Assembly (NCBI RefSeq): GCF_000515415.1
Contig: NZ_KI911783.1
Span: 2,284,392 to 2,348,391, forward strand
Direction: 5' to 3'
DNA length: 64,000 nucleotides
From: Bradyrhizobium sp. WSM1417
GTDB taxonomy: Bacteria > Pseudomonadota > Alphaproteobacteria > Rhizobiales > Xanthobacteraceae
This document shows, in pieces, positions 41,826 through 53,296 of this stretch; positions within the stretch are counted from its first letter, which is position 1; each line of letters opens with the position of its first letter. Made by a program: the position numbers and the translations under genes. The notes beneath the pieces are model-generated. The model had not been told where the DNA came from. It saw nothing but the letters and a program-made list of their open reading frames with translations, and made no database searches.

Positions 41826-43397
41826 ATGAATCGAACCGGCGATCCGAGTGTTGAAGTGCTGTTGGCACGCATTGCTGCGCTGCAGGCGGAGAACCATCAA
41901 CTCGCCGACCGCGTCGCCAAGCTCGAGGAAGAACTGGCGCTGGCACGCCTGCATCGTTTTGCGCCGCGCAGCGAAAAGCATGTTGATCGTCTCTTCAATG
42001 AAGCCGAGCATGCCTCCGATGAGGATGACGCCGGCAGTGAAACGAACAATATCGCCGAACTTCCGGACACGGGCTTGCCGCCCGTCGAAAACACAACGGG
42101 AAAGAAGCGCGGCCGGAGGCCGCTGCCGGGGAACCTACCTCGTGAGCGCGTCGAGTATGACCTGTCCGACGATCAGAAGGCGTGTCCTTGCTGCCGTGGC
42201 CAGATGCATCGCATGGGCGAGGCTGTCACCGAGCAACTTCATATCGAGGTGAAGGCGAAGGTTTTACAGAATGTGCGCTTCAAATATGCGTGCCGCCATT
42301 GCGATCGCACCGGGATCCACGCCCGTGTTGTGACCGCGCCGATGCCGACGCAACCGTTGCCGGGCAGCGTTGCCACGCCCTCGACGCTGGCGTTCGCGCT
42401 GGTTCACAAATATGTCGATGGCACGCCGCTCTACCGCCTGGCGCAGGCCTTCGAACGTGCAGGTGTTCCTGTCAGCCGCGGCGCTTTGGGCCACTGGGTG
42501 ATTGGCTCGAGCGAGAAGCATCTGCGTCGCATCTACGACGCCCTGAAGCTGCGGCTCAGATCACAACCTCTCATCCATGGCGACGAGACGACGGTTCAGG
42601 TCCTCAAGGAGAAGGACAAAAAGGCCACCAGCACATCGTACATGTGGGCTTATCGTAGCGGCAAGGGCAGCCACGAGCCGATCGTTCTTCTGGATTATCA
42701 GCCAGGCCGCGGCCAAATCCACCCGCAAGCCTTCCTCGGCGATTACCGTGGCATTGTGATGAGTGACGGCTATACCGCATGGCGCACGCTGGAAGGGGCC
42801 ACCCACATTGGATGCATGGCCCACTCCCGGCGGCGCTTTGTCGATGCCCTCAAAGCCAGGAAGAAGGGCGGCGGTCCGCCCGAGCAAGCGCTGCGGTTCT
42901 TTGAACAGCTCTACCGGGTTGAAAGGCAGGCGCGGGACGGAACACCGGAGAAGGGTGAAACACAGGCCGACTGCATTCGCCGCTTCCGCCAGCAACATAG
43001 TGTCCCCATCCTCAATGCTCTCAAAGTATGGCTCGATGACATGGCCCCGAAGGTCTTGCCTGACAGCAAGCTCGGCGATGCCGTATCCTACACCCAGAAC
43101 CAATGGGAATATCTGACGCGCTACACCGGGGACGGCAGCATGCCGATTGACAACAATCTTCTGGAGCGCGACATCAGGGTTTTTGCAACTGGCAGGAAGA
43201 GTTGGTTGTTCAGCGATACTGTGGACGGAGCCAAGGCCAGTGCCGTCGTCTATAGCCTGATGCTGTCCTGCCGCGCCTCACGTGTCGAGCCGTTAGCGTG
43301 GTTGCGCCACGTCCTCACCGAATTGCCTCAGCGCGCCGGCGACGCCGATATTACAGACCTGCTGCCCTTCAACTTCCACAAAGCCGCCACTGCCTGA
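41826..43397 (+). CDS. tnpC: IS66 TnpC transposase
   Basis: A 523-residue DDE transposase. It has an N-terminal leucine-rich helix ([20 protein letters not shown]), the zinc-finger [13 protein letters not shown], and the core with [11 protein letters not shown] (Asp), [11 protein letters not shown] (Asp), [11 protein letters not shown] (Glu) and the C-terminal tail. It ends 70 bp before the right IR. Intact. Confidence 0.95.
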   Translation: MNRTGDPSVEVLLARIAALQAENHQLADRVAKLEEELALARLHRFAPRSEKHVDRLFNEAEHASDEDDAGSETNNIAELPDTGLPPVENTTGKKRGRRPLPGNLPRERVEYDLSDDQKACPCCRGQMHRMGEAVTEQLHIEVKAKVLQNVRFKYACRHCDRTGIHARVVTAPMPTQPLPGSVATPSTLAFALVHKYVDGTPLYRLAQAFERAGVPVSRGALGHWVIGSSEKHLRRIYDALKLRLRSQPLIHGDETTVQVLKEKDKKATSTSYMWAYRSGKGSHEPIVLLDYQPGRGQIHPQAFLGDYRGIVMSDGYTAWRTLEGATHIGCMAHSRRRFVDALKARKKGGGPPEQALRFFEQLYRVERQARDGTPEKGETQADCIRRFRQQHSVPILNALKVWLDDMAPKVLPDSKLGDAVSYTQNQWEYLTRYTGDGSMPIDNNLLERDIRVFATGRKSWLFSDTVDGAKASAVVYSLMLSCRASRVEPLAWLRHVLTELPQRAGDADITDLLPFNFHKAATA

Positions 43398-43467
43398 ACG
43401 GCCCGGTATCGCGCGATACCAGGGCAATCCATCAAAACCGCCGGCGTGCGAAGAAAATCGCGCTTAC

Positions 43468-43693
43468 GTTCGATTTGCTGCAGGCTCATATCGCCGCGCC
43501 CGAAAACACTGTGCGCTGGAACTGGAAGGCAGGCGATCTCGCGATCTGGGACAATCGAGCTACCCAGCATGATGCAGTAACTGATTACGGCGATCAGCAT
43601 CGCGTCGTTCGCCGCGCCACCGTCCATGGCGACGTGCCAGTCAGCGTCGACGGCCGGCACAGCAGCATTATGCGGGTCAAGACGACCAAATAG
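43468..43693 (+). pseudogene. Second TauD-type dioxygenase, 3' remnant
   Basis: Reads [19 protein letters not shown] and [20 protein letters not shown], nearly the same as residues 235-285 of the intact protein, ending with a stop at 43691. The residue after the iron-binding His is Asp instead of Tyr. The sequence is a diverged paralogue, not a recent duplicate. Confidence 0.85.
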
Positions 43694-43778
43694 TCGCCCG
43701 CGACCATCGCGTAAATACGCATTCACGAGTTCGTCCTCTCGTCGGCCCCGAGGAAGCTGAGGTGCCCAGGTTCAGTGA

Positions 43779-44637
<859 letters not shown>

Positions 44638-44977
44638 ATGAGCATGGCCAACACAGTCGACACCGCGCGCCTCAATCTGTCGCTCAACGAGTTGCGGCTG
44701 CCCGCCATTAAGGTGCTGTGGCCGCAATTTGCCGAGCAGTCCGACAAGGAAGGCTGGCCGGCGGCCCGCTTCCTCGCCACCATTGCCGAGCACGAGATCG
44801 CCGAACGCGGTCGCCGCCGGGTCGAGCGCCACCTCCTCGAGGCGCGGCTGCCCGCTGGAAAGACCTTCGACAACTTCGACTTCGAGGCTGTGCCGATGAT
44901 CTCCAAGGCGCAGGTGGCCGCGCTCGCCGCCGGCGATAGTTGGCTCGGCAAGGGCGCCAATCTGCTGCTGTTCGGCC
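44638..44977 (+). pseudogene. IstB 5' part, copy 2
   Basis: Same as 7113-7452 except for one residue (MSMANTV versus MSTANTV). It ends in LLLFGPP at the junction with element A; its 3' half resumes at 47568 on the same strand. Confidence 0.88.
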
Positions 44978-45016
44978 CGCCCGAGTCCGATTCATACTGC
45001 CCACCTCGCTATGCCA

Positions 45017-47085
45017 TTATAGTTCAAGCTCTCTTTGGCGCAGATCGCCAGACGACGGGCGCCGGACACGCCGCGCCTGCGCGGCATTCCTGACCTCGGG
45101 GTGCTCCAGGTCAGGCGCCTTAATCACCCAGGGTGCGCCCTTGCACAGCTGGTGCGCGGGCAAGCTTCGCTCCGCGATCAGGCGGCGAACCGTCGATGGG
45201 CTGACCTTCAACACAGCAGCGGCTTCGTCCAGAGTGATTTCTCCTCTCTCCATGCGTTCGCCTTCCCGGTAGGGCGCGATAGCTTGCTGGTTGCGCAAGT
45301 GGCGAACGCGGGCGCGGGTCCAGCTGTTACCCCGCCCCGTCGACTTGCCCGCTCGGTTGAGGACCGCTGCGATCGTGCCGTCGGGCATCTGGCGTGCCAG
45401 AACACGCACGAGATCGATGACATCTGCGGATGTGCTCCAGCGATGTTGGCCCGTGCGGTTCTTTCTGGTCTTTAGCGCTGTGTGATCGCCGCCCTGCCAG
45501 TGGATCACAAGCTCAATTGCCGCATCGCCGACGCGTACAACGACTTCGTGGCTAAGGTTCGGATGATCCGCTTGCGCGTGGCAGGCGTCGCCCCAGGACT
45601 GTTCCAGGCCCGCTCCAAATCGGAGCCAAGCGCGAGCAACCGCTCGCGGTCCGCCTCGCTCAGAGGACTCTCCGGCTTGGCCAACAGTGCACCGCGCTCT
45701 TCCTCGAGCGCGCGGGCGGCCAGCAGGCGTTCATTCCAACGTCGCTCCAGCTCGCCGGCGACCAGGCGATTGTCGGGATCGACAGCCTCATATCGCCGAC
45801 GAGCCCGAGTGGCCTCATAGCGCGCTTGCTCAAGAGCAAGTTCAAGTTGACTCAGCTTCTCGGCGTGCTCCCGGCCGCGGTCCTCCATGGCAGACAGCGC
45901 AGCTTGGACTCCGAGCGGCTGCAGGCGCGCGATGACTTCGGTGCTGATTGCGGCATCCACACGCAGGCCGCCGAACGAGATGCATGGCTCTCCGCCATGA
46001 TTGATCTGGCTGCCGCGGCAATGATAGCGCCCGACGTTGCTGTGCGTGCCGCTGTAGGCAACGTGAAGTTTACGACCGCAGTGACCGCAACGAAGGAGCC
46101 CCGCAAGAAGGGCCTCACCGCAGCGGACCGAGCCACGACTCATGAAGCTCTTCCCATTGGCGTTATCGGCGATCAAACGCTGATTCCTCTCGAACTCCGC
46201 CCATGTAATGTAGCCCTCATGGTGGTCCTTGATCAAAACCTCCCAGTTGCTGCGCTCCCGGCGGAAGCCCCGCACGATTCTCTTGCGGCCGGCCTCGATC
46301 GTCACCCGACTGCCTGAACGCCCGAAGGCGTAGGTGCCAGCATAGATCGGATTGGTCAGGATGTGGCGGATCGTGTTGTAGACGGGTAACTTCCACTCGA
46401 CGTGACGGCCCTCGGGGCCACGGCTGACTGCAGGCAAGGCGATTCGCTCTTGCCGTAACCATAGGTGGACCTGGCGCAGCGTCTGCATCTCGGCGAACTT
46501 GGCGAACACGAGTGTGAGCGCCTCCTGAATGCGTCGATCAGGATCCTTCTCGATCTGATCGTGGGAGACTTTGATATAGCCGATGGCAACGTTGAGGAAG
46601 AGCTCACCCCTGCGCGCCTTCTGCTTCAAGGCCTCAAGCGAGCGCTGCCGAAAGATCGACAGCTCCATCTCGCTCATTGTGCCCTTCATGCCGAGCAGAA
46701 GGCGATCATTGGGGTGGCGCGGATCGTAGACGCCATCCTCATCGACGATCAGCGTTCCAACGAGCCCGCAGAACTCCAGGAGCGTATGCCAGTCCCTGCC
46801 GTTGCGGGCCAGCCCAGAGGCCTCGATCGAGACCACAGCGCCAACTCGCCCTTCGCAAATCGCGGTGAGTAGCTTCTCGAACCCGGGACGCGCGGTGCCG
46901 CCACCAGAGCGACCGAGATCATCGTCGATCACGATCACCTCGCTCCAGCCCAGCTGGCGCGCACGGTCGGCCAAGCCGTACTGGCGGCGCTGGCTCTCTT
47001 TGTTGTTGATAACCTGGTCGGCCGTCGACTGACGAATGTAGACGGCGGCCTGGCGAGCAAGGTGCTCAGGCGTGATCTTGCTCAC
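45017..47085 (-). pseudogene. Large serine recombinase A (copy 2), one frameshift
   Basis: Start at 47085, nucleophile Ser20 in YIRQS, zinc-ribbon and coiled-coil as in copy 1; the frame stops at 45505 after the same one-base deletion. The remainder (HWQGGDHT to the helix-turn-helix end at 45017) continues in another frame. Repaired, the protein would have close to 690 residues. Because both copies share the deletion, it predates the duplication, unless the shift is used on purpose. Confidence 0.85.
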
Positions 47086-47254
47086 CGCTGTCCTCCCCGC
47101 TCACGTCGCGTGTCTCGGCCGCGCTGTCGGTGAGCGCTTCGGCCAGAAGCTCCTTTAAGAGCTCCAGCATCTGCTGGTGAGCTTCGATCGGAATGCTGCT
47201 GTATGTTGGAGGGTTCTCGAAAAGATCCCCCTGACGACGTGATGCGTCCGCCAT
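47066..47254 (-). CDS. Small unknown protein upstream of recombinase A (copy 2)
   Basis: Identical to the 62-residue protein at 3752-3940; overlaps the recombinase start by 20 bases. Confidence 0.5.
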   Translation of the reverse strand: MADASRRQGDLFENPPTYSSIPIEAHQQMLELLKELLAEALTDSAAETRDVSGEDSGEQDHA

Positions 47255-47529
47255 GACCGCCTCCTCGCGAATGGGATGATTCCCTGGAAGAGGAGGCTAA
47301 GACCGCATCGACGAGAACGCGCACCTCCAGCAGACGATCCACCGGAAGCTGCGGATCAGCTATCACTCGGAAGGAAGCGGCGGCGGGAGCCGCCATCCAT
47401 GCCGGCAGAAGCGTTAACGTGGCATCAGGCTGTCTGATAACAAAATGCGTCTCATCGCCGAGCCGCTTGCAGGCGACAACGACTGACGCTCCGCATCGCG
47501 GATGAAACGGGGAGAGGATCTCAATCTCG
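47082..47529 (-). CDS. DUF5372-like protein of element A (copy 2)
   Basis: Identical to the copy at 3768-4215. The start is unclear (first ATG at 47396) and the meaningful part probably ends near 47254. Confidence 0.45.
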
Positions 47530-47567
47530 GATCCTAGACACCCGGCATTATGACGCTGGTTCGCCCG

Positions 47568-48034
47568 GCGGCGGCAAGAGTCACTTGGCGGCAGCCATCG
47601 GCCTGGCCCTTATCGAGAATGGATGGCGCGTCCTCTTCACCCGCACCACCGATCTCGTCCAGAAGCTCCAGGTGGCGCGGCGTGAGCTCAATCTCGAGGC
47701 CGCCATTAACCGCCTCGATCGCTTCGACCTCCTGATCTGCGATGATCTTGCCTACGTCACCAAGGACCAGGCCGAGACCAGCGTGCTGTTCGAGCTCATC
47801 AGCGCACGCTACGAGCGGCGTTCCATGCTGATCACCGCCAATCAGCCCTTCGGAGAGTGGAACAGGGTCTTCCCGGACCCTGCTATGACGCTCGCCGCCA
47901 TCGATCGCCTCGTTCACCACGCCACCATCGTCGAGATGAACGTCGAAAGCTATCGCAGGCGCACCGCGCTCGGGTGGAAGCGCGGTCCAGGGCGACCATC
48001 CTCGCACACGACACCAAAAACACTCGCTGATTGA
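47568..48034 (+). pseudogene. IstB 3' part, copy 2
   Basis: Identical to 4254-4720, from GGGKSH through Walker B LLICDDLAY to the stop. Followed by the IS21 right end at 48042-48146. Confidence 0.88.
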
Positions 48035-48041
48035 CGCTCCG

Positions 48042-48146
48042 CGACAATCAGAGCGAACAAAACTCTTGCGCGCGACAATCATCGCGGCAATCATCACTTC
48101 GCCATCCTGATTGTCGCGCGCTTCCCATCTAGATTGTCGCGCTATA
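48042..48146 (+). repeat. Right end of IS21 element (copy 2)
   Basis: Same repeated GACAATC motifs as at 4728-4832, ending in CGCGCTATA. What follows is an IS3 fragment, not the flank seen after copy 1. Confidence 0.8.
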
Positions 48147-48420
48147 CGCAGCGCTGCCAGGTCAAAACTCCGGAAGCCGCCACCCTTCACTGCGCCTTCT
48201 ACGCCGTAACCTGATTGGGGTGGACGTCGAACTGCTCGGCCAGCTGAGCTATGTCCGGTCGCCCTTGACGGCGGCAGGCGCCACCTCCGCCTTGAAGGCC
48301 GGTGTGTGGTTCCGGCGTGCTCGTCTGTTAATCGTCGCTCCTGATTCGTAGGCATCAGCGTGCCCGCTGTCAGGCAGAAACTCCACCTATCGACCTGTTC
48401 AAATTTGCGGAGCCGGCTCT
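48147..48420 (-). pseudogene. IS3 5' end and OrfA fragment
   Basis: The IS3 terminus AGAGCCGGCTCC (inward from 48420) and a frameshifted OrfA start, as at 8845-9100. It ends abruptly at the IS21 end. Confidence 0.75.
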
Positions 48421-49077
48421 AGCAGCCCAATCGGGCTCAAAGCTGGCGAACGTAGCGCGAGCCATGGTTGGCGGATCCCGGAGCAACCTTCCTCTTTCCT
48501 CGTCGTAAACGTATTGATCGGTCCACAGCTCTCTTCGCAAGGTAAACCTCGCACTGTCGCACTGATTCAGCAGCCGCACTGCGCGGTTAAGATCCCCAAC
48601 TTCAGTCGATCGAATGCCTGCCGTAGAGGTAGATCTTACCAAGAATGCCCGCAGCAGCCAATTTGATCGAGTGAATAGGTATGCACGAGCTGCCGCTAAG
48701 CGGAGCCTCTAGCCCCACCTCCGGCGCGAGAAGGGCGGTCGTGCTCGGCCAACGATTTGACCAGACGATGAAGGTGCGGAACTCGGTCGCGGCGGAACGG
48801 TTGCATGATCTCGGCCGCGCATCTGGCACACGTCACCTGCTTATGGGGCAGGGGGCATGTTCGGAATCGACTACAGAATGGACGCGCTGTCGTAGATCGT
48901 CTTCAAACGCTTCTTCATCGCACGCTGGTAGCTGACATCGCTTCCTCAGTCTGCCCTCTACAGCTGCTTCAGCCGCATCTCCGCCACCAACTATGCTCGT
49001 GCCTTTCTCCAACTGACACAGATCCCGAGCGCGTCGCGGCGTTGCAAAATAGGCCCGCAGCCGGGCCGCCGCTTAAC
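48421..49077. other. No recognised gene
   Basis: A few minus-strand frames of 75-90 codons without family features; degraded. Confidence 0.3.
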
Positions 49078-49212
49078 TAGGTCAGCGTTTTCTTCGTTCG
49101 AAACATATCCGGCGGCGTCGGCGAGTTTGTCGGACCAAGTATGGGCGATGCAATGGCGATCGATGTCGTCAATTCCAGCCAGGATGCGCTCTTTCAATCT
49201 CGCTATCAGCAA
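49078..49212 (-). pseudogene. IS630 C-terminal fragment
   Basis: Reads LKERILAGIDDIDRH and HTWSDKLADAAG, almost the same as the end of the IS630 transposase at 57562-57840. Confidence 0.75.
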
Positions 49213-49732
49213 TCGCCAACTCGACCGCTTGCCGCCATCATGCGATGATCAAACGTTTCCTCCACTCAATCGCAAACGTGGAGTCCAGAAATGAACGTCC
49301 CGTTCCATGACTCCCAAGTTCATGGAATAGGTCGTATAGAGCTGGTCCTGTTTGCGGCCTCAGATCAACTCGATGATGAACCTCCCTATTTCTTGGAGGA
49401 GATTCCGGCGCTCAGGCTAGTTAGAGGTTACTTGAGGGTGATAGTCATGAAGGCGCCTCCTGTATGAGGTTGGGAGGACGAGGATCACAGACCCTGAAAC
49501 TTTAGGAGTGGCTGTCTTGCAACGGCAGCAGAGACGACAGCACGAGAATGCGCCTGAGCGGCCGTCCCGCTACAGACCGCTCGTTTGGAGCCTCTCTGGC
49601 GCTGCCATCGCCGGATGGGCACGCGTTGCGAGCAAGTACGAAAAGCTCGACCGGCAATCGCAGCAGCATGACCTTCAACGGGATAAGCGGCCGGATTGTG
49701 CTCCACCTCTGCTGTTCGAAGGAGTTTAAAAC
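49213..49732. other. No recognised gene
   Basis: Upstream region of the small protein at 49733. A frame around 49548-49730 has no clear family. No sigma-54 promoter or tts box was found. Confidence 0.3.
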
Positions 49733-50104
49733 ATGGGTCTTGTCGGACTTCCCTTAGCTTACCGTGCAGCGTCAACTGTCGTTTTTGTTGGAAGGAACAG
49801 TCGCGGAAATTGGGTCGCGCGCGAACGAAATGGCGTTTTTGGCGGTCTGTTCGTGAGCCGCGCTCAAGCGTTCAAATACGCGATGTTTGAGAGTGGTAAT
49901 CGTCCCGAAGCGATACTGGAGGTTCTACGCGAAATCGAACTCGATATTCCCGCTAGTCCGTACGCCCCTGTCACAAAACCTCCCAACCAAGCTGCCTCGG
50001 GGCAATTTGCCGGAATCGAATGGCTGAGCTCTGCCTCCACCGACGACCAGTCGCCGAACATCACGTTTGCCTTCACCGAACCGAGTTCAGTGTGGATCGA
50101 TTAA
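49733..50104 (+). CDS. Conserved-looking protein of unknown function
   Basis: A 123-residue protein with an AAGGAG ribosome site about ten bases before the ATG. It starts MGLVGLPLAYRAAS, then VVFVGRNSRGNWVARERNG and GLFVSRAQAFKYAMFESG, suggesting a small beta-alpha fold in which the residues after GGLFVSR form a helix; the C-terminus is Ser/Thr/Pro-rich. No signal peptide or membrane segment is evident. Good codon use and a strong ribosome site argue that it is real. I do not recognise a family. The neighbours are IS relics. Confidence 0.65.
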   Translation: MGLVGLPLAYRAASTVVFVGRNSRGNWVARERNGVFGGLFVSRAQAFKYAMFESGNRPEAILEVLREIELDIPASPYAPVTKPPNQAASGQFAGIEWLSSASTDDQSPNITFAFTEPSSVWID

Positions 50105-50696
50105 ATCGACGAGACCACGAGTCTCGATGCCTTTCTAAGAAGGCCCGAGTCTCCGCACAGCGACGTCACGTACGGTCCCGACTGCGGGCCGAGAGGCGAC
50201 ATGGGTATGCTCGAAATCAACACCGGCGTTCTTGGCGGAATGTCTCGGTCGACACCATGGACAAAGCCGCCCGTCTGAGCGCCGAGACCGTTGCTTTGAA
50301 GAAATGCCGCCAAACAAAGCGCCTGCGTGAGACGGCTGTTCACAATGGTGGATTCGCGCCAAGAAGCGCGTGGCGAAGTCAGCCAAATCGGGCCAAGTTT
50401 ATGAGCCAAGAGTTTGCTTCGGAGTGCTAACGTTTTCGGTCGTTAGCGCTGTCCATGTGTACAGGCCGCCTTCCCGGAGGAAACCACTGTACGAGGAGCG
50501 CTGTCGGCGAGCTTTTCTCCGGCAGGAAGCTGAAAGCAGACCGTCTGGAACTTTCGTTGCGCAGCCAGGGCCGTCCTGCAGACTGGTGCGCGGCGAGCCA
50601 CGCCGTGATGGTTGTGCAGGAGGTTTCGCCAAAGCTCAGCGGCGGGAGCGCTCTGGTAACTCCGGTGGTTTCGAAGATCGCCGCTCGGAGATGAGC
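50105..50696. other. No recognised gene
   Basis: Overlapping frames on both strands without family features, ending at the IS66 target site AGATGAGC (50689-50696). Confidence 0.3.
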
Positions 50697-50776
50697 GTAA
50701 GCGCTTAGCCGGAACCCTTGCTTCGGGATCGGTATAGCTGTGCGAAAGAAGCCTCCGGCTTGGACGGAGGTTTGGG

Positions 50777-51199
50777 ATGGGATTGGACAGCAAAAAGGAC
50801 GTCCATTTGGACGGCTCATCGGGAGGGCGGGTGAGCCGGCTGGAGGTGCTTGAAGGACCGTCGGGACGCCGCGTGCGTTCGGAGGCTGAGAGAGCTCGGA
50901 TCGTGGCCGAGAGTCTACTACCGGGTGCCCAGGTGTCCGAGGTGGCGCGCAAGCACGGAGCAACGCGCTGGCAGATTTACGATTGGCGACGACGCTTTCG
51001 ACAGCGAGGCATGTTGGCGCCGTGCGAGGCGTCGCAGTCGACATTCGCGCCGCTGGTCGTGGAAGGCGCGTTGCAGGAGCGTCAGGTTCCGGCGATCAAG
51101 CTTGAGATCGCGATTGGCGATGTCGTGCTGCGGACGGACCCCGCCATAGATGGCGAGCAGCTGTGCCGGGTGATCCGCGCAGTGCGAGCGTCACGATGA
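50777..51199 (+). CDS. tnpA: IS66 TnpA
   Basis: A 140-residue helix-turn-helix protein (GAQVSEVARKHGATRWQIYDW). The stop overlaps the tnpB start (ATGATC at 51196). Confidence 0.88.
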   Translation: MGLDSKKDVHLDGSSGGRVSRLEVLEGPSGRRVRSEAERARIVAESLLPGAQVSEVARKHGATRWQIYDWRRRFRQRGMLAPCEASQSTFAPLVVEGALQERQVPAIKLEIAIGDVVLRTDPAIDGEQLCRVIRAVRASR

Positions 51200-51549
51200 T
51201 CGCGGCCGGTGCCGATCTGAAGATTTACATCGCGACGCGGCCCATCGACTTCCGCTGTGGCCACGATGGACTTGCGGCGAAGGTGCAGGAGATGCTTCGC
51301 CTCGACCCGTTCAGCGGCGCAGCCTTCGTGTTCCGATCGAAACGAGCGGACCGGATCAAGATCTTGGTCTGGGATCGAACGGGCCTGGTGTTAGTTCACA
51401 AGCGCCTCGAAGGCTGCAAGTTCGTTTGGCCAACGATCGCAGACGGCCTGATGCGCATATCGCCAGCGATGTTCGTAGCCCTCTTCGAGGGTCTGGATTG
51501 GAGGTTGGTGCGCCCGGAAGAAGCGCGGCGTCCCCAGGCGGCTGGATAA
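51196..51549 (+). CDS. tnpB: IS66 TnpB
   Basis: 117 residues with IYIATRPIDFRCGHDGLAAK and LVLVHKRLEGCKFVWP, standard for IS66 Orf2. Intact and coupled to tnpA. Confidence 0.92.
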   Translation: MIAAGADLKIYIATRPIDFRCGHDGLAAKVQEMLRLDPFSGAAFVFRSKRADRIKILVWDRTGLVLVHKRLEGCKFVWPTIADGLMRISPAMFVALFEGLDWRLVRPEEARRPQAAG

Positions 51550-51617
51550 CTGCGGCAGATTGACTCGGGAGCTATTTTGAACGTGGCACGCGCCGTGACG
51601 ATGTGCTCGAAATAGCG

Positions 51618-53205
51618 CATGAGCATTGCGGCGCTGCGCAACGAAAACGAACGCCTGAAGGCGCTTTTGGGCAAACGCAGGCTGCCTTGAGCGAGCATCA
51701 GGCGGCACTGGCGACGTCGGAAGAGGCGCGGCGTCGGTTGGAGGTTGGAGGTCATTCTCGGCGAATTGCGACGCGAGAAGTTCGGCGCGAAATCCGAGAA
51801 GCTGCGGCCAAGTCAGTATCACTTGCCGCTGGAAGACGTGGAGATCGCGCAAGGCATCCTGGACGCGGCGCAGGAGAGAGCCGAGGCTGTGATCCAGGGT
51901 GGATCGCGGAGCGTGCCGGAAGGTTCTCATCGCAATCGCGGCTGCTTGCCTGCCCATTTGCCTCGAGTGAACGCATCATCGAGCCTGCGAGCACGCTTGT
52001 CCGTGCGGTTGCGGCGCCATGACGAAGATCGGCGAGGACGTCAGCAAACGTCTCGACGTGATCCCGGCGCAATGGCGCGTGCTGGTCACGCGCCGCCCGA
52101 AATACATCTGTCACCACTGCTCGGGCCCTGTCGTGCAGGCCCACGCGCCGGAGCACGTCGTGCCCAGTGTGCTGCCGACCGAAGCGGCCATTGCGAACGT
52201 GATCGTCTCCAAGTTTGGCGACCATACGCCGTTTTACCGTCAGGCCTAGATCTATGCGCGCCAGGGGATCCGGCTTGATCGGGCGACACTGGGCAACTGG
52301 TCCAGCCGCGCCTGCTTCCATCTTCAGCCGATCGCGGACCACATGCGCCGCCGCCTGGCCATGGCGGATCGTCTGTTCATGGACGAAACCACGGCGCCGG
52401 TGCTCGATCCCGGGCGAGGCCAAACGAAGAAGGGCTACTTCTGGGCGATCGTCTCCGACGGCCGCGGCCACAGCGGCCCAAGTCCTCCGATCGTGCTGTT
52501 CCGATATGCCCCCGGTCGCAGCGGTGCCTTTGCTGAGCAGTTCCTGGGTGGCTTTGGCGGACTCTTCCTGCAATGCGATGCCTATGACGGTTATGACCGG
52601 CTGACCGAAGTCGTTCGACCGCAAGGACCATGGACACTCGTGGATTGCTGGAGCCATTTGCGCCGGCGCTTCGTCAATTGGCCCGTAACAGCAAGTCACC
52701 GATCGCCGCGGCAGCTGTTCGGCACATCGCGCAGCTTTACGCCATCGAAGCCACGGTGCGCGGCTCATCGCCGGACATCCGGTTGGCCACGCGCAAAGAG
52801 CACTCGCTGCCCATGGTCGCCGCGTTAAAGTCGTGGTTCGAGAAACAGCTGTCGATGATCTCCGGCGGTTCGACGCTCGCCGGGGATATCCGCTATGCGC
52901 TCAATCATTGGCAGGGGCTGACCCGCTTCCTCGAAGACGGGCGTCTCCAGCTCGACACCAACCCGGTCGAGACCGCCATCCGGCCAGTCTGCCTGACCAG
53001 GAAAAACGCTCTCTTCGCCGGTCATGAGGTCGGGGCTGAAAATTGGGCCTTGCTTGCGTCGCTCGTCGCTACCTGCAAGCTCAACGACATCAACCCGGCC
53101 GCCTACATCGCCGAAACACTCGAGGCCATCATCGACGGCCATCCCCATAGCCGTCTAAGACCTCATGCCGTGGCGATTCCGCAAAACGTCAGCCAGCCTC
53201 AATAG
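51618..53205 (+). pseudogene. tnpC: IS66 TnpC, multiply frameshifted
   Basis: Starts MSIAALRNENERLKALLG and breaks at once; further pieces lie in the frames of 51603, 51745, 52019, 52343 and 52630. They include FGAKSEKLRPSQ, ICHHCSG, LFMDETTAPVLDPGRG, FLQCDAYDGYD and the C-terminal TNPVETAIRPVCLTRKN. An in-frame TAG lies at 52248. At least four frameshifts. Confidence 0.88.
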
Positions 53206-53296
53206 GGTTGCGGATAAGCGCTTACAGATGAGCAGGGACCGGAATGACAGCGGCGAAGATTAGGGCGGATGTCTCTGCCGTCCCACAACTGTCGGT

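Larger units (their letters stand above)
40887..43467 (+). mobile_element. Complete IS66-family element in the second dioxygenase gene
   Basis: The inward ends GTAAGCGCTAATTTCTCCGCAC and GTAAGCGCGATTTTCTTCGCAC are inverted repeats, with the 8-bp duplication GTTCGATT at 40879-40886 and 43468-43475. It is 2581 bp with the standard tnpA, tnpB, tnpC order, all intact. Confidence 0.95.
44978..47567 (-). mobile_element. Serine-recombinase element A, complete (copy 2)
   Basis: About 2.58 kb between two CGCCCG hexamers (44978-44983 and 47562-47567), inserted in the Walker A codons of istB. It holds, reading on the minus strand, the DUF5372-like gene, the 62-residue gene and the recombinase. There are no terminal inverted repeats, as expected for serine-recombinase integration. 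Confidence 0.75.
50697..53225 (+). mobile_element. IS66-family element, second type
   Basis: The inward ends GTAAGCGCTTAGCCGGAACCC and GTAAGCGCTTATCCGCAACCC match, with the 8-bp duplication AGATGAGC at 50689-50696 and 53226-53233. tnpA and tnpB are intact; tnpC is broken, so it is not autonomous. Confidence 0.95.

Noticed and set aside
47534..48355. Minus-strand frame of 273 codons
   Set aside because: Antisense to istB and running into an IS3 fragment; a shadow frame.
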